NCBI GenBank assembly: GCA_052143655.1
Contig: JBKQSL010000404.1
Coordinates: 1 to 26,767, forward strand
From: CAVSUR01 sp052143655
GTDB lineage: Bacteria; Actinomycetota; Actinomycetes; Streptosporangiales; Streptosporangiaceae
Direction: 5' to 3'
Length of the DNA: 26,767 nucleotides
This document shows positions 1 through 5,619 of this stretch, in pieces. A model generated the notes under the pieces. It worked only from the letters and a program-made list of their open reading frames with translations. It was not told the origin of the DNA and did not search any database. Numbering within the stretch: position 1 is the first letter of the stretch; every line of letters starts with the position of its first letter. A program made the position numbers and the translations under genes.

Positions 1-71
1 AGCGGGTGATCCCCGCCGAAGTCGTAACCGGTCAGCCGGTCGTCCCAGGCCACGTGCAGCGTGCAGGTCAT
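1..71 (-). CDS. AcuC-like histone deacetylase family protein, N-terminal fragment (runs off the window)
   Basis: Only the first 23 or so codons are inside the window. They read Met-Thr-Cys-Thr-Leu-His-Val, then WDDRLTGYDFGGDHPL. The W-D-x-x-L-x-x-YDFG-x-x-HP pattern matches the opening of AcuC/class II-type histone deacetylase-like enzymes, which remove acetyl groups from lysines (in bacteria, typically from acetyl-CoA synthetase). The ATG at 71 is chosen because AGG lies about 8 bases upstream; an ATG at 88 is out of frame and stops after six codons. If the call is right, a deacetylase sits close to the GNAT/acyl-CoA synthetase acetyltransferase at 5616, the opposing activity. The family call rests on a short motif only; the catalytic His and Asp residues lie outside the window. 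Confidence 0.55.
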   Translation of the reverse strand, partial: MTCTLHVAWDDRLTGYDFGGDHP

Positions 72-98
72 GCGGCCATCCTCGTCATCGGCCCCTCC

Positions 99-383
99 TC
101 AGATTCGTGCCGCAGGCCGGCCGGCGCCCGCGCTGGCCTGCTGGCACTCCCACATTTCCCGGTACGGGCCGCCGGCCGCAAGAAGCTGGCGGTGAGTACC
201 TCGCTGCGTGACGCGGCCGCGGTCCAGCACGACGATCTCGTCGACCTGGTCCAGTCCGTCCAGATCGTGGGTGATCAGCAGCGTGGTCCGCCCGGCGGGC
301 ACCAGCAGCAGCAGTGCCACGGTGGCCGCGCCCGCGCCGGCCAGGGCGGCCGTCAGCGGCGGCGCGATGCCGCGGATGAAGCC
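99..383 (-). pseudogene. cydC: cydC-type ABC exporter fragment (internally deleted)
   Basis: The frame reads GFIRGIAPPLTAALAGAGAA followed by a hydrophobic run, which resembles a mid-protein membrane helix of CydC, the ABC exporter needed to assemble cytochrome bd. Without a break it continues into TTLLITHDLDGLDQVDEIVV and LDRGRVTQRG. That is the segment after Walker B (H-loop TLLITHD) at the end of the ATPase domain, running to a normal C-terminus near base 99. Walker A, the signature motif and Walker B are absent, so several hundred codons between the helix and the H-loop have been lost. The piece cannot bind ATP and is best called a deletion remnant. Identity as CydC rather than CydD is by pattern only. 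Confidence 0.65.
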
Positions 384-474
384 ACATGCCGAGCAGCGCC
401 AGCAGCACCAATAGCAGGCCGAAGCCGATCATGAGCCGGAACGTCCAGTAGGTCACGCCGATGATCGGCTCGTA
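384..474 (-). pseudogene. cydA: cydA (cytochrome bd oxidase subunit I) internal fragment
   Basis: About 30 codons read IIGVTYWTFRLMIGFGLLLV and then a further hydrophobic stretch. The TYWTFRLMIGFG motif is characteristic of a transmembrane segment in the second half of CydA, the haem subunit of the cytochrome bd quinol oxidase. A TGA at 475-477 closes the frame upstream, and downstream the sequence passes directly into the cydC-like frame. The arrangement implies that the rest of cydA, all of cydB and cydD, and the start of cydC were removed, if the ancestral order was the usual cydABDC. No function is expected from the remnant. Confidence 0.6.
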
Positions 475-523
475 TCACCGGAGCCGGGCACGTAGCGTGA
501 GGGGCGGATGGGCTGATAGGGCC

Positions 524-537
524 AGGACGTTCGTCCT
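524..537. promoter_or_regulatory. DosR/DevR-like box candidate (site A)
   Basis: AGGACG-TT-CGTCCT is a perfect 6-bp inverted repeat around a TT centre. It matches the mycobacterial DosR core GGGACTTTAGTCCC at 10 of 14 positions, including GGAC and GTCC in both half-sites. It lies between the cyd remnant (reading left) and phaC (reading right, 352 bases away), so its present target is unclear. It may have served the lost cyd locus. Confidence 0.4.
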
Positions 538-782
538 CTTGCCGGATCCGGCCCGCTGCCTGATGCTCAAGAGGGGCGTCGGCTGCTTGCTGGCAACTGC
601 CGTGCGCCGCCATGAAGGGACGCTGAGCTGATGACGGTGCCGGACTCGCGCCTGCGCGATCCCGGGCGGCGGGCGCGCCGGTGACCGGCGCGACGTCCCG
701 CGGCCGCAGCGGGCTGCGCGCAGGCGGCCCGGTCCGGCCCGCCTGCGGGCACCGTCGTCATCTGATTACGCAGGGTTATTTC

Positions 783-810
783 GTGTCCGGCGCCCGCAGG
801 CGCCGGACAC
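783..810. repeat. Perfect 12-bp inverted repeat with 4-base loop
   Basis: GTGTCCGGCGCC, loop CGCA, then the exact complement. No T-tract follows on either strand, so it is not a classical intrinsic terminator. It lies 80 bases before the phaC start and could form a hairpin in the 5' leader of that message. Confidence 0.6.
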
Positions 811-889
811 GGTGCCTGCGGGATCGCTGAGCGTCCCCGGGCCGCCGTGGCTGGCGGCGGCCGACATCGGAGGACCGGAGGTAGACAGG

Positions 890-2599
890 ATGCCCAAGCA
901 GGAGATCGCCTGGCAGGCTGCCGAGGCGGCCGCGGCCGCGATCGCCCCGGAGGCGGATGAGTTCGGGGCGCTGGACATGGCCGGGTTCGGCCAGGCCACC
1001 CTCGCCGTGCTGGCGCGGGCGATGAGCCACCCGGCCGACGTGTCGGCGGCGACGGTCCGGTTCTGGTCGAGCATGGCGCGGATCGCGCCGGCGGCGGCGG
1101 CGCGGTGGCTTGGCAGCGAGATGGAGCCGCCGGTGCCGACGCCGCGGGACAAGCGGTTCGCCGATCCGACGTGGACCGACAACCCGGCGTTCTTCGCGCT
1201 GCGGCAGATGTACCTGGCCACCTCCCGGCTCACGACCGACATGGTGGCCGCCGGCCAGGGCAACGAGCTCGACGACGCCAAGGTCGAGGTGGCGGTGACC
1301 TTCCTGCTCGATGCCATCGCGCCGACCAACTACCTGATGACCAACCCGGCCGTGCTCAAGCGGGCGTTCGAGACCGCGGGCGGCAGCCTGATCGCCGGGG
1401 CCAACAACTTCGTCGACGACCTGATGACCAACAACGGGCGGCCGCGGCAGGTCGACGCCAGCGCGTTCACGGTCGGCGAGAACCTCGCCGCCACCCCGGG
1501 CAAGGTCGTCTACAAGAACCACCTGATGGAGCTCATCCAGTACTCCCCGCAGACACCCCAGGTGCACGCAATCCCGGTGCTCGGCAGCCCGCCGTGGATC
1601 AACAAGTACTACATCATGGACCTGTCCCCGGGCCGCAGCTTCCTGGAGTGGGCGGTGCAGCACGGCCGCACTGTCTTCGCCATCTCCTACCGCAACCCGG
1701 ACGCCTCGATGAGCGGCGTCACGCTGGACGACTACCTCATCCACGGCCCGCAGGCCGCGCTGGACGTGATCGAGAACATCACCGGGTCGCACACGATCGA
1801 CATCATCGGCCTGTGCCTGGGCGGCGCCCTGACCGGGATGCTCGCCAGCTACCTGATCGAGACCGGGGACGACCGGCTCGGCTCGATCACGCTGCTCAAC
1901 ACGATGCTCGACTACACCGAGCCGGGCGCGCTCGGCGCCTTCACGGACGAGCGCACGGTGGCCCGCCTGGAGAAGCAGATGGCGAAGAAGGGGTACCTGG
2001 AAGGCAGCGACATGGCCGGCACCTTCGACATGCTGCGCGCCAATGACCTCATCTTCAACTACGTGGTGTCGAACTGGCTGATGGGCCAGGACCCGCCTGC
2101 CTTCGACATCCTGGCCTGGAACAATGACAGCACCCGGATGCCGGCCGCGATGCACTCCTTCTACCTGCGCAGCCTGTACATGGCCAACGCGCTCGCCGAG
2201 GGCTCCATGGAGGTGGCCGGGCAGCGGCTGTCGCTGCGCGACATCAAGAACGACTCCTACGTGGTCGGCGCGATCAACGACCACATCGTGCCGTGGAAGA
2301 CCTCGTACAAGGCCACCGGGCTGCTCGGCGGCAACGTCCGGTACGTGCTGTCCAGCGGCGGCCACATCGCCGGCATCGTCAACCCGCCCGGGCCCAAGGC
2401 CTGGCACCAGGCCGGCGAGAGCAACCCGGTGAGCGCCGACGACTGGCAGGCGTCCGCGGTCAGGCACTCCGGGTCATGGTGGGACGACTGGACGGTATGG
2501 TCGAACGAACGGGCGGGCGAGCTGATCGACCCGCCGTCGATGGGCAGCGAGCGCTACCCGGCGGCGGGCGACGCCCCGGGCGACTACGTCCGCGGCTGA
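890..2599 (+). CDS. phaC: Polyhydroxyalkanoate synthase, class I type (PhaC)
   Basis: This 569-residue alpha/beta-hydrolase-fold enzyme polymerises (R)-3-hydroxyacyl-CoA into storage polyester at the granule surface. The synthase lipase box reads GLCLGG with nucleophile Cys309. The other triad members fit at Asp464 (NDHIVPW) and His492 (SSGGHIAG). An N-terminal part of about 200 residues precedes the fold, and the total length suits single-subunit class I synthases. The ATG at 890 is preferred over an in-frame GTG at 812 because GGAGG sits 8 bases before it. No ketothiolase or acetoacetyl-CoA reductase gene is adjacent, so monomer supply must come from elsewhere. The phasin-like gene follows after 130 bases with its own promoter. 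Class I is inferred from length and from the absence of a phaE/phaR partner. Confidence 0.93.
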   Translation: MPKQEIAWQAAEAAAAAIAPEADEFGALDMAGFGQATLAVLARAMSHPADVSAATVRFWSSMARIAPAAAARWLGSEMEPPVPTPRDKRFADPTWTDNPAFFALRQMYLATSRLTTDMVAAGQGNELDDAKVEVAVTFLLDAIAPTNYLMTNPAVLKRAFETAGGSLIAGANNFVDDLMTNNGRPRQVDASAFTVGENLAATPGKVVYKNHLMELIQYSPQTPQVHAIPVLGSPPWINKYYIMDLSPGRSFLEWAVQHGRTVFAISYRNPDASMSGVTLDDYLIHGPQAALDVIENITGSHTIDIIGLCLGGALTGMLASYLIETGDDRLGSITLLNTMLDYTEPGALGAFTDERTVARLEKQMAKKGYLEGSDMAGTFDMLRANDLIFNYVVSNWLMGQDPPAFDILAWNNDSTRMPAAMHSFYLRSLYMANALAEGSMEVAGQRLSLRDIKNDSYVVGAINDHIVPWKTSYKATGLLGGNVRYVLSSGGHIAGIVNPPGPKAWHQAGESNPVSADDWQASAVRHSGSWWDDWTVWSNERAGELIDPPSMGSERYPAAGDAPGDYVRG

Positions 2600-2642
2600 C
2601 CGGCTGGATGGCCTGCGCCGGGCCGACGCATTACCAAAACGC

Positions 2643-2674
2643 TTGACAAATCAATCGCGAGCGCTCATTATAGT
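2643..2674 (+). promoter_or_regulatory. Sigma-70-type promoter of the phasin gene with palindromic spacer
   Basis: A perfect -35 TTGACA (2643-2648) is followed 17 bases later by CATTAT (2666-2671); an overlapping TATAGT (2669-2674) is the alternative -10. The stretch is conspicuously AT-rich for this genome. The 8-bp palindrome GAGCGCTC (2659-2666) fills the end of the spacer, a typical place for a repressor to block polymerase. The regulator is not encoded nearby. Confidence 0.7.
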
Positions 2675-2690
2675 TAGCAACAAGGACTTG

Positions 2691-2718
2691 AAAGTGAAGC
2701 ACCTAAAGTTAAGCACCT
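2691..2718 (+). repeat. Tandem 14-bp direct repeat in the phasin 5' leader
   Basis: AAAGTGAAGCACCT is followed immediately by AAAGTTAAGCACCT, identical at 13 of 14 positions. The repeat lies downstream of the promoter and abuts the ribosome binding site (GAGGAGG). It could be a protein-binding operator or an RNA-level control element for the granule protein. Confidence 0.7.
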
Positions 2719-2729
2719 GAGGAGGAACC

Positions 2730-3038
2730 ATGACCGAGCCCCGTAAGGTCGGCCAGGAAGTCTCGGACGAGATCCTGAGCACGATCCGCAAGAGCCAGGC
2801 CGCCGTGATCGACGCCCTGCAGGCCTGGGCCAGCACGATCCAGGGAATGACGCCGGACCTGCCGGACGTGAGCGTCCCGTTCAGCGACAAGCTGCCCCGG
2901 CCGCAGGACCTGGTGGCCGGCGCCTATGACTTCGCCGAGCAGCTGCTGGCCAGCCAGCGGAAGTTCGCCGAGGATGTCCTCCAGGCGACCTCGCCCATGC
3001 TCGGCATGGGCGGGTCCAAGAAGGCCGCCGCCAAGTAG
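2730..3038 (+). CDS. Phasin-like PHA granule-associated protein
   Basis: This 102-residue protein is predicted to be mostly amphipathic helix, with no signal peptide or membrane segment. It ends in a Lys/Ala tail (KKAAAK). A central Pro-rich turn separates two helical parts, the second containing DFAEQLLASQRKFAEDVL. Small amphipathic helical proteins with an Ala/Lys-rich tail beside phaC are usually phasins, which coat PHA granules and set their number and size. The ATG at 2730 follows a strong GAGGAGG site. The gene is monocistronic, with its own canonical promoter upstream and a 16-bp-stem terminator after it. This suggests high, separately controlled expression, as expected for an abundant granule coat protein. 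The family call is by context and composition rather than a signature motif. Confidence 0.7.
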   Translation: MTEPRKVGQEVSDEILSTIRKSQAAVIDALQAWASTIQGMTPDLPDVSVPFSDKLPRPQDLVAGAYDFAEQLLASQRKFAEDVLQATSPMLGMGGSKKAAAK

Positions 3039-3062
3039 CCTGCCAGCATCAGCGCGACGGCA

Positions 3063-3102
3063 AGCCGCACGGCGGGCCTCCGGGCCCGCCGTGCGGCTTT
3101 TT
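3063..3102 (+). terminator. Strong intrinsic terminator after the phasin gene
   Basis: A perfect 16-bp GC-rich stem (AGCCGCACGGCGGGCC at 3063-3078 with its complement at 3083-3098), a four-base loop TCCG and a run of five T (3098-3102). It lies 25 bases after the stop codon. Confidence 0.95.
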
Positions 3103-3207
3103 CGTGCCGTAACCCGTATCCGCCGGATGCCCTGGTTCGCCCTGGATGCCCCGTCCGCCCGGTGCCTGGCTGTGATGTGCCCCGGCAGCGGGCACGATAC
3201 CCAAGAT

Positions 3208-3221
3208 AGGCACAAAGACCC
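3208..3221. promoter_or_regulatory. Weak DosR-like box candidate (site D)
   Basis: The complement reads GGGTCTTTGTGCCT, which matches the DosR core GGGACTTTAGTCCC at 9 of 14 positions. It lies 61 bases ahead of the Acg-like gene, a class of gene that is DosR-controlled in mycobacteria. It is the weakest of the four sites and depends on context. Confidence 0.25.
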
Positions 3222-3282
3222 TAGTGAGCCCTCCCAGCTGCGGTGATTCTGACGGCTACGAACGCGCAGGCAGGTGAGGGCT

Positions 3283-4371
3283 ATGACCGAGATCACGCGA
3301 CCCGTCGAGCATCACGTTCTCCCGGCGGGACCGCACCCGCGGTCCCGCCGGCCGGTGGTGCCGATACCTGCCGACCGGGTTGATGCCATGATAGCCACGG
3401 CCGCCCGGGCGCCGTCGGTGCATAACACCCAGCCCTGGCGCTTCCAGGTCAGCCAGTACGCGATCGAGCTGCACAGCGACCGCAGCAGGCGGCTGCGCGG
3501 CGACCAGGCCGGCCGGGAGATGCTGCTCAGCTGCGGTGCCGCACTGTTCGGCCTGCGGCTGGCCGTCCGCGAGCTCGGCTGCCAGCCGGTCGTGGACCTG
3601 CTGCCCGATCCGGCCCGGCCGAGCGTCGTCGCGCGGGTGATGCTGGGCGACCCGGCCCCGATCAGCGACCAGGAGCGGCGGCTGCTGGCCGCCGTCCCGC
3701 ACCGGCACACCCATCGTGGCCCGTTCAGTCCCGATCCGCTGCCGAACGGGCTGCTGGCCGCGCTGCAGCAGGACGCGCTGGCCGAGGGGGCCGCGCTCGC
3801 GCTGATCGACCAGCAGGGGCAGTACCAGCAGCTGGCCGCGCTGGTGACGGCGGCGGGCCGCCGCCAGGAGATCGACCCGATCGCCCGCGCCGAGGCGCGC
3901 CGGTGGAGCAGGCTGGCCAGCAGCACCGCCCGGGACGGCGTGCCCGCGCAGGCCTTCCCGGCCTCGAGCGCCGTGACACCGGGCAGGCTCCCGCAGCGCG
4001 ACTTCGACATGGGCCGCGGCATCGGCATGCTGCCCACCGGCGGGCCGCCGCCAGCCGCCACCGCCGTGCTGATCACCACCGCCGACAATCCGGCCGACTG
4101 GCTGCGCGCCGGGCAGGCCATGAACCGGGTACTCACGCACGCCGCATCAGTCTGGGTTTTCGCGAGCCTGCACACCCAGCCGCTGGAGATCCCCGCCGTC
4201 CGCTCCCTCATCCGCACCCGGCTCGGACTGCCAGGGCACGCGCAGATGCTGCTGCAGCTGGGCAAGTCCAGCAGCACCCAGCCGACGGCCCGGCGGGCGG
4301 CGGCCGACCTGCGGGTCGAGCCGCGGCGCCGCCCGGCCAGCCGCCGCCGCGGCGACGCCAGCAGCAGCTAG
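3283..4371 (+). CDS. Acg-family nitroreductase-like protein
   Basis: The 362-residue protein carries ATAARAPSVHNTQPWRF near residue 41. This is the conserved opening of the nitroreductase fold in the Acg family (Mycobacterium tuberculosis Rv2032, Rv3127 and Rv3131). Those proteins bind flavin but are poor nitroreductases, and they belong to the DosR dormancy regulon; their exact substrate is unsettled. A second half rich in hydrophobic strands, including a WLRAGQAMNRVLTHAASVWV segment, fits the duplicated fold. The last 40 residues form an Arg/Ser-rich tail. The ATG at 3283 is taken; a GTG nine bases upstream is possible. A perfect 13-bp hairpin lies 39 bases inside the gene. The neighbours are PHA genes before and stress proteins after, which supports a hypoxia or stationary-phase role. 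Confidence 0.82.
   Translation: MTEITRPVEHHVLPAGPHPRSRRPVVPIPADRVDAMIATAARAPSVHNTQPWRFQVSQYAIELHSDRSRRLRGDQAGREMLLSCGAALFGLRLAVRELGCQPVVDLLPDPARPSVVARVMLGDPAPISDQERRLLAAVPHRHTHRGPFSPDPLPNGLLAALQQDALAEGAALALIDQQGQYQQLAALVTAAGRRQEIDPIARAEARRWSRLASSTARDGVPAQAFPASSAVTPGRLPQRDFDMGRGIGMLPTGGPPPAATAVLITTADNPADWLRAGQAMNRVLTHAASVWVFASLHTQPLEIPAVRSLIRTRLGLPGHAQMLLQLGKSSSTQPTARRAAADLRVEPRRRPASRRRGDASSS
3322..3351 (+). other. 13-bp perfect hairpin in the early coding region of the Acg-like gene
   Basis: CCGGCGGGACCGC (3322-3334), loop ACCC, then its exact complement (3339-3351). It sits at codons 14-23, where strong mRNA structure usually reduces translation. The region it encodes, Pro/Arg-rich, precedes the conserved domain, so it could also be leader sequence if translation starts later than annotated. 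Confidence 0.6.
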
Positions 4372-4450
4372 CGCAGTCCTCGCCGCGCCCGCGCTGTGGC
4401 GCTGCTCGCAGGGCCGCAGACTGGGCCTCTGCACCGCAGCGCGGCGGTTC

Positions 4451-4464
4451 GGGTCCAAGGTCCC
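4451..4464. promoter_or_regulatory. DosR-like box candidate (site B)
   Basis: The complement reads GGGACCTTGGACCC, which matches the DosR core at 11 of 14 positions. It ends 88 bases before the first universal stress protein start. The top-strand stretch AAGGTCCCGGC (4457-4467) recurs exactly at site C before the other USP gene at nearly the same distance. Confidence 0.5.
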
Positions 4465-4552
4465 GGCGATCCGGGCCGCTGTGCTCCTGCCAGCTATCGG
4501 GCCAGCACGGCAGCCTGGAGAAGGCAGGCCTGATGCGAGGGAGGCGGGGCAG

Positions 4553-5026
4553 ATGAGGTTCGCGAGCCCCCGCGCGAGCGGGCGTGCGCGCATCGTGGTC
4601 GGCGTCGACGGGTCACCCAACTCGCTCGCCGCGCTGAACCGGGCCGGCTACCTGGCCCGGATGAGCGATGCCAGCCTGGACATGGTCTACGTCATACCCG
4701 CCCGGGCCAGCGCGGCCGCCGAGTCGGTCGGCCTTGAGATGCTGGACATGTGCGCCCGGTACCTGGCATCGCGCGGGCTCGGCGTAGCCCCGGAGCAGAC
4801 CGTGGCCCGCGGCGAGCCGGGCAGGGTACTGGTTCAGCTCAGCGTCACCGCGGAGCGGCTGGTCCTGGGCGGCAGCGCGCGCGCCGAGCGCCGCGACTCG
4901 CCCGGGGGGGATGTCGTGCCGTACTGCCTGGCCCATTCGCACTGCCCGGTGGACGTCTGCGCGGATCAGCGGACGCGGGCCGTGCGGATGCCGGCCCGGG
5001 CGGGAGGCGACAGGTGGCCGCGCTGA
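4553..5026 (+). CDS. Universal stress protein (UspA family), divergent ATP motif
   Basis: This 157-residue single-domain USP opens with IVVGVDGSPNSLAALNRA, the family's first strand and Asp-containing loop. It ends with YCLAHSHCPVDV, the usual last strand. The middle ATP-binding signature G-x2-G-x9-G-S is altered to GGSARAERRDSPGGD, so nucleotide binding may be weak or lost. A run of seven G next to this motif (around 4901-4907) is a spot to check for sequencing or slippage error, although the frame recovers the conserved C-terminal strand without a shift. The ATG at 4553 follows GGGAGG by 8 bases. The gene begins a three-gene operon; the next gene overlaps it by 13 bases. Small USPs with such neighbours are induced in dormancy, and site B lies upstream. 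Confidence 0.88.
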   Translation: MRFASPRASGRARIVVGVDGSPNSLAALNRAGYLARMSDASLDMVYVIPARASAAAESVGLEMLDMCARYLASRGLGVAPEQTVARGEPGRVLVQLSVTAERLVLGGSARAERRDSPGGDVVPYCLAHSHCPVDVCADQRTRAVRMPARAGGDRWPR

Positions 5027-5619
5027 GCCCGGCCGTTCCTGCCAGCCGCCAGCCCGCTCCGGCCAGCCGGCAGCCAGTCGTGCAGTGGCCCGCCACCGGG
5101 CGGTCCGGAGACAGTGTCCCGGTGCCCGGGCCGTCCGGCACCACCCGCATCGTGGTCGGGGTCGATGACTCCCGGGCCGGGCTGGCCGCGCTGCAGCATG
5201 CCGTAGGCATGGCCAGGACCGCCGGCGTGCCGCTGGTCGCCGTCCGCGCCTGGGGCCTTGCGCTGCCCAGGCACGGCGGCCGGCGGCGTCAGCATCGCGG
5301 CCGCGCGCACCCGCACGTGGTGCTGTACCTCGACACCGCCCAGCAGCGCGCGGCCGCCGCCCAGTACGTCCGGCAGGCTTTCAGCGCCGCGGTCGGCGGC
5401 GTGCCCGCCGATGTGCCCGTCACGATCCGCACGCCCGAGGCCGACCCTGGCGTGACGCTGGCCGCGCTGGCCGCCGGGCCGGGCGACATCCTGGTGCTGG
5501 GCGCGGACGCCGGCGAGCACGCGCGCCACCTGATCCACGGCTCGGTGAGCCGCTACTGCAGCGAGCACGCCCGGTGCCCCGTCGTCCTGGTGGCACCGAC
5601 CGGAGAGGCCGCGTTATGA
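5014..5619 (+). CDS. Universal stress protein (UspA family) with Pro-rich N-terminal extension
   Basis: This 201-residue protein has about 45 residues of Ala/Pro/Ser/Gln-rich leader containing two imperfect copies of PASRQP. A USP domain follows (IVVGVDDSRAGLAALQHAVG to CSEHARCPVVLV). The ATP loop reads GADAGEHARHLIHGS, which keeps the closing G-S but has one extra residue between the first two glycines. The GTG start at 5014 is chosen because GGGAGG lies 6 bases upstream; it lies inside the previous gene, overlapping it by 13 bases. Its stop codon overlaps the next ATG (ATGA), so the three genes are almost surely co-transcribed and translationally coupled. A longer open frame runs upstream but is buried in the preceding USP and lacks a ribosome site. 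Confidence 0.83.
   Translation: MAALSPAVPASRQPAPASRQPVVQWPATGRSGDSVPVPGPSGTTRIVVGVDDSRAGLAALQHAVGMARTAGVPLVAVRAWGLALPRHGGRRRQHRGRAHPHVVLYLDTAQQRAAAAQYVRQAFSAAVGGVPADVPVTIRTPEADPGVTLAALAAGPGDILVLGADAGEHARHLIHGSVSRYCSEHARCPVVLVAPTGEAAL

Larger units (their letters stand above)
475..889. other. Intergenic region without a supported gene
   Basis: I find no convincing coding sequence here. It holds a DosR-like inverted repeat (524-537), a perfect 12-bp hairpin (783-810), and a loose inverted repeat (630-641 with 749-763, containing a 3-base bulge). The last 14 bases contain the ribosome binding site of the PHA synthase gene. Short open frames on both strands have no recognisable motifs. Confidence 0.6.

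Noticed and set aside
776..2467. A 563-codon open frame antisense to phaC
   Set aside because: Low-complexity His/Arg/Val/Asp-rich translation typical of the opposite strand of a GC-rich gene; phaC has its full catalytic triad.
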